A DNA stretch of 64,000 nt, taken from NCBI RefSeq assembly GCF_001680005.1, contig NC_033565.1, forward strand, positions 911,501 through 975,500, given 5' to 3'. The notes under the pieces were generated by a model. The model was not told the origin of the DNA, did no database searches, and was given only the letters and a program-made list of their open reading frames with translations. The stretch is from Plasmodium coatneyi (lineage: Eukaryota; Apicomplexa; Aconoidasida; Haemosporida; Plasmodiidae). This document shows positions 47,701 to 59,700 of this stretch, piece after piece. The position numbers and the translations under genes were made by a program. How positions within the stretch are numbered: the first letter of the stretch is position 1; the number at the start of each line of letters is the position of its first letter.

Positions 47701-49901
47701 AATCGCGGTCATCACGATTATCGCGGCGGCAACTGATCGGGCACGGCTCCCCCAGATCGCTTCCCCCCTGATCGTCCATACCCCCCTTGTCGCCATAGTA
47801 TACGCAACGTTTGTTAAAAAAAGAAAAGTGGAAAAAAAGGAACCCGGCAATGTGCCTCTCCTCCTTTGTCTTCCACTGGTTGTACATTTCTGATATTCGT
47901 CTCAAGGATGACGCCACACGGCTCCGTTTCGGTATGGTCTCCTCAAGGAGATGACCAGGTTTGCCACATTCATAACGTGTCCTTCTCCCCATCCAAAACA
48001 ATTTCCCTTCGTACTGGCGCAACTTCCTCTGCAATCGTTTCACCTGACTTGTCATAATTGTTTTTTTTTTTTTTCTCCCCAAGGTTGGTCACACGGGGGG
48101 AAACATAACCGTTGTGTTTCCGTTGTTGTTTCTGCATGGGTGTCCCCCATACACGGGCGTAATTCTCCACTGGGACACCCCATCCAAAAAAAATTTTCCT
48201 CACCGAACACACGTAACGTTCAATGCGACTACACTGTTTCATCGACTGGTAAAAGCTGACACTTCGCTGTCGAGGAGGAGAGTTTCCTCCTCCTGTAGGG
48301 CATATGGACTGGTCGTGTCGTTTGGCACTACGCGGGGAGGTAGTACCTATCAGTATGCCGTCCTGGTCACCCATCCCATCACCCTCGTACACACGTTTAA
48401 AAATATTTCTCTGCTTTTTTTCCTCTCTTAAGGGGAGTATACTGTGATGACTACCCCTTTCTGAGGATGTTCCACTGAGGACCCCCCCACTGACCTGCCT
48501 CCTCCTCATGTGCACACTTCCATTTCGGGGGCGACGATACAAACACAACAAATCACGGTAAACACTGTTCTCTTGCAAAAAGGAAATTATACCCTGGTAG
48601 GAAGTACCCCTCCTAGAATTGTTATCATCCACATGAGCAATTTTCTTCCTCAACACAGAGGTAATGACGTCCTGAACTTTTTCCTTCCTTCCCAGATGGT
48701 ACAACTTCTTAATTTGCAATCCCTGTTTAATAACTCCACTGGGGGAGAACACCCTACAGTAGGAGTAAAACTTCTGATATTTTTTTTTCCTATGCTGGAT
48801 TAGAAAAAATACGTAGCTGTCTGGACTCAGCTGGGAGTGCCTAATAGGATAATTGACGGTTCGATTGATTGTGTACAGGTTCCTTCGTATGGCCTTGGCT
48901 TTTCTGTTTCTGGGAATCATCGTAGAGTCCTCCTCCGGGGAGTCATCAGAGTGGTTATCACGGCTACTGTCACACTTAACAGAGGCACCTGCGGGTGGCT
49001 CTCCTCCACTGGACAGATTATTACACCCCATTGGATTTTCACAAAGTTGTTCACCTTCCCCTGTCTCTCTCTTCCCTAACGCGAAACTGTTCCTATCCTG
49101 CGTGAGCAACATCTGCGCCATATCCTCTGCAATTCGATCATCATAATTTTGGCACTCATCCTTTTTTATGCGTGTGCATCTTCTCAAGTCCTCCCCCAAA
49201 TGGTTCACACTTTTGTCACTAAGCTGTCTGGCACGGTGGCTTTTCCTCCTGCCGGGGGCTGCACACCTGACGCTGACTGGGTGGCTATAAAACTCCTTGT
49301 CCATAAGAAAATAGCAAATGACTTCAAATTCATCACTCAGGATTTTCTCCTCGTTCACATACTTACTATCTCGAGGTTCCCTTCTTCTATTTTGATTTGA
49401 CTTGGAGCCTGCACCACTTGTTAACCCTGCCCGCACTCTGGCGGTAGCTCCTTTCGACTGAATGGGGGGCACTCTCCTTTTTGAGTTCCCCCTTCCTGGA
49501 CGGATTCTTTCCTTGCCATCCAATGGCATACTCAGATGCTTCTTTTTCCTCTTCCTCTGGAGGTACTTGAATTTTTCCAGCCTCTTCATTTTGCGGAGCA
49601 ACACCATTTTGTCCTCCCCGTTCAGGGCACTGACCGTGATAGCGATGTTCTTTGCTTTATCGTTTGCGTCTTCACCTGGGGGGGAAGAGGCCGCTTCTCC
49701 GGGGGAGACGGCTCGGTCCTTTGCCCCATGACTACGCCGCTTGCTCCTCCCTTGGACATCACTTCCGTGCCCACATTTGAAAACTGTGAAGAGACTTAAC
49801 CTTACGGAGAAATAATCCCTGACGTCCTTTATGCTCACACTATTCATCTTGCGTTTCTGAGGAGTTAGGGGCTTCACATTTTCTCTCACTTTCAAAAGCA
49901 T
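44759..49901 (-). CDS. VPS34: Class III phosphatidylinositol 3-kinase (Vps34)
   Basis: Vps34 makes PI3P on endosomal, food-vacuole and apicoplast-associated membranes. The C-terminal 320 residues are a complete lipid-kinase domain: KAGDDLRQDHLVIQ, the catalytic loop GIGDRHLDNLM, HIDFGYIFG, and DPKPFSPPMKLCKEMIEAMGG. The protein ends VVDKLHEWALNWK, the class III C-terminal helix. Upstream is the PIK helical domain (LWKFRLQLVNREEALGKFVK; VNWDNQQEKDEA). The C2-like region lies N-terminal (VRDYFSVRLSLFTVFK near residue 30). Long hydrophilic inserts separate these domains, as in P. falciparum. The gene is split between two frames that overlap at 47970-48094, next to a 14-base homopolymer at 48061-48074. 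My model removes a 124 bp intron (48029-48152, donor CGT|GTATGG, acceptor TTGCAG), giving exons 48153-49901 and 44759-48028 and 1672 residues. A sequencing indel is the alternative. Identity is secure; the junction is not. Confidence 0.9.
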
Positions 49902-51159
49902 ACAAAAATGTATGTACCCTTGGGTTTCTTTTCACCTCTCTTTGGGGATTCCATCCAACTGGATTTTTTTTTTTTTTTTGTTTTTTTTCTCAGTAGGGCC
50001 TTACGGATAGGAAGAAGAAAGGAAAGGCCTCTTTCTTATTTTACAGAATGTCAATAAGGGATGGCGGCACGGGTTCCCCTTCCTCTTGGCTTTCCTTCCT
50101 TTTTGACTTCCCCCCTAGACCAGTGTGCTCTGCCATGTGGGCTCTTTCATCCCCGTGGAAGTTTCCCAGCTGGTGGGTGTAATCGCACGGACAGTCGTTA
50201 TGGTTTTGGCTTTGAACAAAAGCGCAGCAGATGAAGGTGTAAAAACAAACCTTCCCATAGGGAGCATCTTTTTAACGTTTTTGCCGCGTAGTGGGACTTC
50301 CGGAAAGGACATTTTTTTTTTTTTTTTTTTTCTTGGTTTCCACGATAGCACGCTCTATTAAAAGGGCTGTTTTTCCCTTGTTAAAACAGTTGCGCGGAGT
50401 GGAGATAGCATATATGTCATAGGCAAAAAGTACCCTGCACGAATATACCATACAAATGAGGCGTAGTAATGAGCCTATACGAAATACGAGAAAGACCTAT
50501 CCCTGCGCAGATCAATTATATAGTGCACTGCCTGAACTGGTCTTCCTTCCTGCCGCTGAACGCGTATATTATATGTATGTACAATACCCCTCCTACATCT
50601 TCCTGCGAAAGTGGCTTATTTGGAACGGCGTGTTTGTTCTAAGATCTCGCGAGAACGAGGATGTTCCTTTCAAGAGAAGCTGCATGCAGTTGTATTGAGA
50701 ATAAGCACGCGGCTTCCTTTCCGCCCCTGAGCACCATACATTCAGTAAATGAGTTAAAATTCCAGAATAAAATGTGAAGCGCGAATGTGGGTGGGATTAC
50801 AGACTTACTGTTCAGAGAAAAAGTGCTAAATGTCTTGTCAGAAGAAAATCAATAGAAAGGAAAAAGGTAAAAGGGCCTTGGTATAAAAGTACGCCACGAT
50901 AATACATAAGTTACAGTCCATAGGGGAAGGTGGCCCCCCCTGCGCTGTCCACAAAGGGGGAAAAAAAAAATATCATTATTAAACAAAATGAATGTTCGCA
51001 AATTTGGAAGTACGTGTGTGTGTTGTTTTATTCAAAGTGTGGATGCGCTGACCCACTGAGGGCAAACAAAAAAATAAGGGGAGATGGCCGAAGAGTAGAA
51101 TAGAACAGAATCATGAAAATGCGAACTGTGGACCACCTCTATATTTATGTGCGAGTCGA
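49902..51159. other. Boundary between second core block and SICAvar island
   Basis: This holds the Vps34 promoter and leader, then passes into SICAvar 3' flank. It contains poly-T runs at about 49963-49990 and 50312-50331. No supported gene is seen; opposite-strand frames at 50115-50361 mirror each other and neither has a family motif. Confidence 0.5.
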
Positions 51160-51415
51160 AAAAATATGCCATAATACTGAAAAACATATAGTAACGTAAA
51201 AGGGAAAAAAGAAAAAAAAATTTTGAAGGTGAAAAATATTACAAAAATAGAAGCTTGTAAAAAAATTTAATAAACATTTTGAATTCTTAGTAAAAAGAAT
51301 TTCCCAACATGTCCATGAACGGGGGAAAAATTTTCTTTTCAGACTTATATTGATTACACATGAACGTGCACACCTTCATACAAAACAAAACAAAACAAAA
51401 AAAAAAAAAAAATAT
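51160..51415. repeat. AT-rich element 3' of the SICAvar gene
   Basis: This lies directly downstream of the SICAvar stop codon in transcription order. It is related to 11815-12135, sharing TTTAATAAAC, CTTATATTGATT and CCTTCATACAAA landmarks in the same order and orientation. It probably contains the 3' UTR and polyadenylation region. Confidence 0.7.
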
Positions 51416-51423
51416 TTGCTACA

Positions 51424-51493
51424 CCCTAAACCCTAAACCCTAAACCCTAAACCCTAAACCCTAAACCCTAAACCCTAAACCCTAAACCCTAAA
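51424..51493. repeat. Interstitial telomere array, ten perfect CCCTAAA units
   Basis: Seventy bases consist of exactly ten uninterrupted heptads. On the minus strand this reads GGGTTTA, the telomere repeat of this clade. The left flank is ACA and the right flank CTCGGAATCTG. Its last 12 bases lie inside the SICAvar coding sequence. Confidence 0.98.
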
Positions 51494-51901
51494 CTCGGAA
51501 TCTGAACTTGGAACCTCTTCATTTGGAACATTAACATTAGGAACGTTTTTCTCCTTTATAAATTCGATTCCCATGAATTCTCGAACCAAAATTTCAAAAA
51601 AGTCATTCTGGGCCAATTGTGTGTCCCCCCTTTGACATTCGTCTAAGACTTCTAAATGAATATCAATAATCATGCGGCGACCCACACCACGGCGACCAGC
51701 ACGCTTTTCTGGCCTCTTCGTTCTTCCCGTTGGAGTAGATCTTGGTTGTCTGCGTTTCTTTATTAACGTATATTCATGTGGACCATCATCCTGGTCATCC
51801 ACATGATCAAGGAATTGTTCTTCCAAGGGGTAAGAGGTTAAGTGTTCCTCTCTTCTATGACGTCGTCTTCGCTTACCGCGGGTAAAATACTTAAAGCAGA
51901 A

Positions 51902-51942
<41 letters not shown>

Positions 51943-52297
51943 TTTTAAAAAGGTGAGTATTGTTTTTACGAACAATAACTACTACTTTTAAGCTAAGTGC
52001 GAAATGTGCAACCTAAAATGCGAAATCCTACACGTACACCCCTAAATGCAGCGCCTTACACCATAAGTGTGAAATCCTACACATCCTTAAGTGTTAAATC
52101 CTACACATCCTTAAGTGTTAAATCCTACACCCCTAAAATGAGAAATCCTACACATACACCCATAAAATGCGAAATCCTACACAAACACTCCTAAAATGCG
52201 AAATGCTACATCCTAACCACGTACCACGCTAAATGCGAAATCCTACAGGCACTCATTCACCTTTATTTTTATTTTATTATATTTTTTGTCTTTTCTT

Positions 52298-52329
<32 letters not shown>

Positions 52330-55300
52330 GCTTTCTTTCTCTTTCTTTTCTTTCTTTCTTCCTTCGTTTTTTTTCTTTCCTTCTTTTTTTTTTTTCTTTT
52401 GCGTAGAGCATATTTTTTCCTTCTTCTTTTCTTACCTTCCAAAGTAGGTAGGTCATAGCAGAAATACCAATGAAGACAGGGATTACAGGAAGGTATGGGG
52501 TAAGGAGGTCAACCCTTTCCTTCAACACATTCCCTACTCCTACAACCTGGGGTGATTTTAAAGCACCTTTACCTCCTCCTCCCCCCTTCCTACCTAATCT
52601 TCCACCTGAGGCACTAGCCCCCTGAACTGGATCGGAACTAGGAGGGAGGCCAGAACGGGCGGGGTCCGGTTTTGCAGGGGAAGGTTGAGTAGAGGGACCG
52701 ACGGAGGCAGGAGCATCACCTCCACCTGGACCAGCATCAAGTTGACTAGGGCCACCGGGATTACCACCACCTGAACTAAGAGTAGCACGCCCAGGGACAC
52801 CTGGATCACCCTTGTCACTCGTAGGACCAACTGTACCTAAAGGGTTAGTAAGGAAAGAAGGGTGTGTGTTTTTAATATGATTATGAATGATATTATATAA
52901 GATGTTGTATGTTCACCCCTGCTATGGTGCACACACTTCCAAAGCATGTTGTTCCTTCTTTTATAGTGTGATTACCTGGCTGAGTGGGAATTGCGGAACC
53001 GGATGGAGTTTGAGTGTCTGTTCCTGTGGTTGGCGTTTGGGTGTCGACAGCTGCACTAACACCTGAAGAAGGGTCTAAAGGAGGTTGGTCCAGAGTTATT
53101 CTGCTGTCCTTGAATATGGAGATATCAACACCTGGAGGAAGATCGTTATCATCACTTCGCGCTACAGCAGGAGTACTGATATCAACGCTTGCAGGCCTAG
53201 TATCCTTAACACCAATAGGAACTGAAGCACAAAGTTTTACACCTCCATCAAGGCTGTCCCTTCCTGTACACTTACCTTGCCCATTTTCTGCTGTTTTAGG
53301 TACTGTTGCCGGACTATTATCTGGATCTGTTGCTGATGGTGCTGGTACCGGGACTTGTTCTTGGACCTCTTCAGATCGTTCACGAAGTTCAGATGGTGGT
53401 TTCGGGCATAGATCCTGCAGAGTTGTCTTTATTCCACCATCACTGTTCAGCATTCCTTTCATTCTCTGCGCTATTGTTTGTCTGTCTGTTTTTACGTTTA
53501 TTTTGCAGTCTTTAAAACTGGTATCTCTTGTGCATTCAAAACAAGTAGGATCATCCTCGCACTTTGTTCCTTCCTTAATTTGTGAAGTGAAACTGAAGGC
53601 TTTATTCACACCTTCCTTCGGTTTACATGGATTCTGATTTTCCAATATATCGGCATACACATTTAGTAAGAAACAGGATATAGTTTGATTAAATTGTTTG
53701 TTCTCCTCAGGGTTATTATCACCCTCTGTTGTCCCAATTTTATATATATTTTTTAATCCCTTAACAATGAATTGACATGCTTTTCTATTTGCTTCCTTAT
53801 AGACTGTACCATCTGTCCCGTTAATGTTTTCACAGTGATTATCTATGGTTGCGTCCTTGTTGTTCATAGCATTAGACAGGTCACTCAGTAGGCGTCCGAT
53901 ATCCTGATTCCCCCACATAGTATTCTAATCATGGATGAAAAGGAAGAAATAGATATGTAATCAGTGCATACACGCAAGGTTTATGGTCCTATTTCCGAAA
54001 CATATGCGTAGGACGCACTCCTCTCTCTGAACTGTCGTTAACTGTAGTAGGAATCATTCCTCCTTACCCACTCTGGATATTTTCCCTCAGAAGTTTTTCT
54101 TATCTCTCTCCATGTATGTGCTACGCACTGTGCACGTTTACATAAGGTTTTATTTAGAGAACTTATAGTAGACAGAGTTTTTTTTATGTTGTCATCCTTC
54201 CCGAGCAGTTCATTCACCTTCTCCTCTACCTTATCTTTCCTATTCTTCTTCGTCGTATCGACTATTTCACAACCTTTAAAGTTATGTTCCCTTGTGCACT
54301 CAACACAATTAGCGTCATTCTTCTGTGTACATAGTTGATTAAAGAGACTTTTTCCGGCATTAAATGCGTGTTCCACGCCTGCCTTGGGGGAACAAGGTTT
54401 CAGCTGCTCTAATTTATCCGCAAATGCATTTAATAAGGCGCAAGACATAGTTCGATGGAATATTTGGTTGTCCAGAACCATCTCGTGGTCGCTGCTGTCC
54501 TTCCCCTTTGTAATTTTATATATATGTTCTAAACCCTTAACAATGTAATTACATGCTGCTTTGTTTGATTCTTCCATTCCATTATGTACATTTTTAATGT
54601 TCTCACACAGACCATCGACGTCTGTGGCTTTATTTTTATCAACTATATCCTTAGAGAGTCTTCCTAATTCATTCTTGACGTCAGGTTCCCAGAATTTACT
54701 CAGCTAATATGGAGAAAGCATGGAACATATATATATACTAAGTATATGCACAATATTTGAGCTCATCTTCCTGCGTCCGTAGAACAATGGCGCATTATTC
54801 ATTGTACTGCTAACTGCAATTAGCAATAATGATCTTTACCCAGTCTGGGTATGCATTTCCCTTTTTCTCCCTATGCCACCTCCACTTCTCTGCTACACAT
54901 TTTATGCGTGTGCAGAAGTTATTATTTATGCTAGTTAGAGATGCTGTTATTTCGGTATTGTTCTGGAACAGACCATCCATTTCTTCCTTTATATTATTTC
55001 CGTCTTTTTTACATGTTCCACCTGTGCTTTTAGTTGTTGTCCATAGAGAATTGTCCACGCTTAGTGTGCAATTTACATAGCTCGTGTCCCTTGTGCAAGT
55101 AACACAATCATTACTCTTACCATTAGTATCCACACACCATGCGCTCATCTTTGAATTTCCGATTTCAAATGCCTTCTTTATAGTATATTCCGTGATACAA
55201 GTAGGATTCTTTTCTTTAAATTTGTCAGCATAGGTGTTCAGTAGGACGCATGCCATAGTTTGATAAAATGGTCTATTACTTCTTGCTTGATCTTGATTTC

Positions 55301-57950
55301 GATTCTCCGAATCCACCTGAACTTCGTATATATGCTTTAAACCTTTCGTAATATATTGGCAAGCCGTTTTCTCTGCTTCCGTCGCGACCTTCCCTTCTCT
55401 ATTAACTTTTTTGCATAGGTTATCATCGCTCCCATTTCCATTAGTCATATCACTAGATAATTGCTTCAGTCTATTATTGACATCATAATCCCAAAAGTTA
55501 CACTGCACAAAAGGGAACGGAAAATTGAATATATATGTGTACACTCCATGTACACAAAGGGTTCGTCCTTGTGATTTCGTACCCCCCCCACCTTGCACTT
55601 ATGTAGAAGGAATACTATTCTTCCTTATAGTGGTGCCGTTAATTACAATGGATAATATATTGTTTCTCAATTACCCAGTTCTGATTTCCTATGCTTGCAT
55701 CTTTTCGAATCTTAAACCATTGTGTTGTTACACAGTTCGCTCGTTTACATAAGTTTTCCTCCTTGCAGTCATCACCTAATAAGAAGGAAGGAAGAGGAAG
55801 GAAGCAGTGAGTGAAGACACTAATGAGTAGCGGTAGATTCATTCCTTTCTTTTACATTCCCCTTTTTTCTTTCCTTTTCTTCCTTTTCCCATTTTTTTTA
55901 ACTCTTTCCTTTATTCCTTCCTGTATTTCTTTCTTTCCTTTTCTTTCGTCCTTTTTTTTTCCTTTCTCTTTCCTTCTTTTCTTATATAATACTTTTAATA
56001 ATATTACTTACCTACCTGCTTTGGATTACTCGATAGTGCTGCCTTCTGAGCTTCTGCTTTCTCTTCCTTCACTCTGCTTTGAATTTCACTTTCCAGTTTT
56101 CTTCTCATTTCATCCTCACTATCATTAGGATCCATTTTCTTCACTACTTCGTCTGCTCCTTCCTGAGATACTGTTTTTCCTGCATCCATTATATCCTTTA
56201 ATCCGCTTACTTTTTCTTCTATGTCCTTCCCTTCCTCATTTTCGTCCTCCCCTTCTGTTTCCTTTCTGCCTTTTCCACTTGTTTCCTGCCCATTACAATT
56301 TTCCCCTTGTTTCTCTATTGCAGTGTAATTCCGCACGTTCTTATCACTCTTCCACCCTCCTTCGTCTATCCATTCCTTTATGGTTTGACTAATTAGTTTT
56401 CCTCCTATTCTTGCATCTTCACGATTGAATGCACTACACTTTTCATCCGTTTTATCCCTTAAGTGGGCATCCACCATTCCTCCTACCATTCCTGACACAT
56501 GTGGAAGTACCTTTTCAAAGCGGCAGTTGCTTCCATATAATTCTACTAATACTGCATTTCCCACTACACACCGAAGGTACGTGTCCACTATATCCTCACC
56601 GTCGACCTTATTTCTTACTGTTAAATTTTGCGTCAACCCATTTGTATATAACATTACTGACATCATATTCCTGCATAACTCTTTCTCTTCATTATTCCAC
56701 GGTTCTATATTTTCGTAGTTACTATTCATTCCTTTTTCACAGTGAACTTTTATATCCGGCTGTTCATTTTTTAGAGTTAAAATGAGGTTATTAAATATTT
56801 CTTCCATTCTACCCCATATTCTTTTCTATAATTCGTGGAAAGAACCAATATATTTGTTCACATACATTCCATATATATATTGTACACAGGAGTACTGCGT
56901 ATATATCTGTTCATACATTCCTTATTCCACAACCCTAAGTTAATTTCCTTACATTTATAACTTCCTTCAAATGGGGGTACCTCCTTATATTCTGGAACCA
57001 TTGTTGCTGTACTTGCTTCCAAATTTCCTCTCCGTTGGATGGGTCTCCTTGTTCCATGATGCCCTGTCTGCTCTGTAGAGGACGTTGCCGAATCTGTTTT
57101 GTTGTTGGAACACGTGTTCGTGGTGGACGTCCACTCGCCATACTCCTTATACTTTCACTGTTCGAATTATACACTGTTGACACAGCATTCTTATTTCCTT
57201 CCCCACAATTCTTCTTCTCTTTTCCATTATTTATTATTCCCATAATTACCCTATTGTGCATTATACCACTTCGAATATGTTGTAACATGGGCTGCCCCAA
57301 TACTTTCATATGTTCCATCACTTCATTATAATCGCATTCCTTATGCATCACCCCCCCACTAAGTACTGTGCCCACATTTTTCATTGTACCAAATGCCTTG
57401 TGTATAACATCCCCTTTATCACAATGCTCAGATAAGTATAAAAATGACCACATTTTTACCATCGTACAATACACGTGCTCTTCCATTTCTATATCAACTT
57501 GTTTCCTCAGCTTTTTCCCTCTGTCTGTTGTCTTTATTTTCAGTAAATTTCTTACAATGAACTTACATACTTCCATTTCTTCAAGCGTCAATTTTTTATC
57601 ATCTATTGTAATCATATCGCACCATGTTTGAGCAATTACCTCCTCATCATCCTTCTTTGTCATTTCCTTTAGCATTTCATTGATCCAATTCCTTATTTTT
57701 AGGAATAATTTTGTCTGCAAATTAGAATAATATATTCATATATGTTCTGTGTGTAATATATAATTACTGTTATTAAGGAAAAACAACATAATCTATATGA
57801 GAACTTACTCATGTTTTACATATAGCTTACACCATATTATTGTACCTTTGCTACGCCCTCGCTCCACTCAGACCCTACTTCTTTCAGCCACCTATCCCTT
57901 AATGGGCCAAATATCTTATCTTTATCTTCACTCTTCTTCGATGGAGCCAT
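51482..57950 (-). CDS. SICAvar: SICAvar variant antigen, complete nine-exon gene
   Basis: SICA proteins are large variant antigens of schizont-infected erythrocytes. Minus-strand exons are 57846-57950, 56953-57714, 56012-56825, 55675-55775, 54840-55502, 54068-54703, 52976-53924, 52436-52836 and 51482-51889. Phases close throughout and give 1612 residues. Exon 1 is the usual MAP start. Exons 2-3 are alpha-type domains. Exon 4 is the tail of a Cys-rich unit (NLCKRANCVTTQWF, ending QNW). Exons 5, 6 and 7 are beta-type Cys-rich domains with the pattern FW...ACxYIxKGLxHIY...CxLLNxYADK...CVxCTRD. Exon 7 ends in a Pro/Asp/Thr-rich stem. Exon 8 is Gly/Pro-rich and carries the transmembrane segment (LLTPYLPVIPVFIGISAMTY). 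Exon 9 is the conserved SICA C-terminal domain (DDGPHEYTLIKKRRQPRS, GRRMIIDIHLEVLDECQ) ending SSDSEFRV. No disruption is seen, so the gene looks functional. Confidence 0.95.
51900..51940. repeat. Long poly-A tract in SICAvar intron 8
   Basis: An uninterrupted run of about 34 A residues on the + strand (poly-T in the transcript) lies close to the acceptor of the last exon and may act as an extended polypyrimidine tract. Confidence 0.9.
51985..52250. repeat. Degenerate GCGAAATCCTACAC repeat in SICAvar intron 8
   Basis: Units of about 19-26 bp contain GCGAAATCCTACAC or GTTAAATCCTACAC followed by CCTAAAATG or CCTTAAGT spacers. At least nine imperfect copies occur. The CCTAAA portion again recalls the telomere heptad. 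It is confined to the last intron. Confidence 0.88.
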
Positions 57951-58039
57951 TTTTTTTTTAACCACTACTTATTCTCTGCGTTATTTACTAATTAGAAATA
58001 ATACCACATCAGATATTATATGCAACACATTTTCTTCAA
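57951..58039. promoter_or_regulatory. 5' leader of SICAvar gene
   Basis: Immediate upstream sequence of the SICAvar start codon (read on the minus strand), AT-rich and without another in-frame upstream start of note. Promoter elements cannot be assigned by eye. Confidence 0.4.
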
Positions 58040-59700
58040 TCTATAGTATTCCTTTCTTGACTTATTCCTTCCAGAACTAGTATGTGAGGAATTTTTCATT
58101 TTCGTTTTTTTCTCCTTTCCTTTTTCTCTTTCTTTATTCATCTTTAAAAGAACATTATACCTATTTTATATACATTTCTTAGGCATAGCACATTATTCTT
58201 CTTTTTTCGTCATGCAGGACATTATTCCGTTCCTTTCGTCGTCATGCAACACAGTATCCCTTTTCTGTTTTATTATACAACATTTACACTTAGGCTTAAC
58301 ACAATGTTCTTCCCCCATGAGGTAATGTTCTTTTATATGTGTTCGTTTCAAATTAGTGTGAGTTGTTCAACAAAAAAAGAAAAATTCTGCGCATGCGCCT
58401 TCTTTTCCCGTTTTCCTGTACAACACTTTCCTTCTGAAAAAAAGAAAAAGAAAGAACAGAGAAGGGAGAAGAAGAAAGGGAGGAATTACCTACCTTCCTA
58501 TTTTTCCCACTTTCTTTTTTATTTCCTCGTTCTCTTTTAAGAAAAAGAGAGGAAAGGAATTATCCACCTTCCCTCCTTTTATTTCTTTTTTTTCTTAATT
58601 TTTCCTTTTTCCTTACAAAAAGAATAATCTTCCTTCCCTCTATCATAATATGCATTCTTTATGACGAAAAGGAGAGAAGAAAATAATATTTCCATACATT
58701 CATTGCCTCTTTTTTTTTAAAAAAAAAGGGAGGAAGATATAATCCAACCTCTCTTATACATTCTATCTGTGCACTACTACCCTTCTAAAAGAAAGAAAAA
58801 ATTATTCACCTTCTTTTTTCTTTACTTTTTCTCCTTAAACTTTCCTTCTTTATACCTTCCTTGTTCTTTTTCTTCCTACATAAACCTTCCTTCTTTACAC
58901 GTTCCTTCTTCTTTTTCTTCTTTCTTAAACCTTTCTTCTTTACATACATTGCACTTTTCTGAAGAAAAACGAGGTAGGAATTACCTACCTTATCTTCTTC
59001 TTTTTTTAACCTTCCTTTTCTTTTTCCCTAAATTTTTCTCTTTTTCTTTTTCTTTTCTTCTTAAAAAAGGCTAAAGCCAAATTTTTCTGCGTGTAATCAT
59101 TCTCCCTTATACCCTTCCCTATACACTGCCTTCTTCTAATGAAAAAAAGGAAGAAGAAAGAAGAGAGGGAATTACCCGCCTTCCTTTTTCCTTTTTCTTT
59201 CTTTCTTTTTTTTTTTTTTTTTCTTATTTTTCTATATTTAAAAAGAGAATATATAAAAGAAAAAAAGATTAGAAAAATTTTTTTCCTTGGAAAATTTTTT
59301 CTTTTAAAAAGGAAAAAGTAAAAATGTAGAAAGCAAGAAGTAAATAGTAGAAAGGAAATAAAAAAGAGAAGGAAAAAGAAAAATAAAAAAAACAGAAGAA
59401 AAAAAAGAAAAAAGAACGAAAAGGAAATTGAAGGAAAAGAATAGAAAATAAAAAATTAAAGAAAAAAAAGAGAGAGTGAGAGGTGGGTAATTCCTCTTTC
59501 TCTTTCCTTCCTTAAATACACTTGCATTCTTCCCGTTAAAAAAAAAAAAAAAGAAGCAAGGAAAAAGAGAAGTAGAAAGAGGAAAGGAAGAATGAAAAGA
59601 AGGAAAAAGAAAGGAAATAAAGTATAAAAGAAGAATGAAGAGAAGAAAAGAAAATAAGGTGGTTAGGGAAGGAAGGGAATGAGGAAAAATGAATGACCTC
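58040..59700. repeat. Polypyrimidine/polypurine zone upstream of SICAvar
   Basis: About 58040-59240 is dominated by C/T runs on the + strand (CCTTCC, TTCTTTTTC types) with short A/G islands. From about 59240 to 59700 the + strand switches to A/G runs (GAAAAAG, GGAAGAA). The switch point includes an inverted AAATTTTTT/AAAAATTTT hairpin-like segment near 59270-59300. Frames here are low-complexity Phe/Lys/Ser and are not genes. Confidence 0.85.

Noticed and set aside
53014..53637. 207-codon + strand open frame
   Set aside because: It is antisense to SICAvar exon 7, which has the family Cys pattern and correct splice sites.
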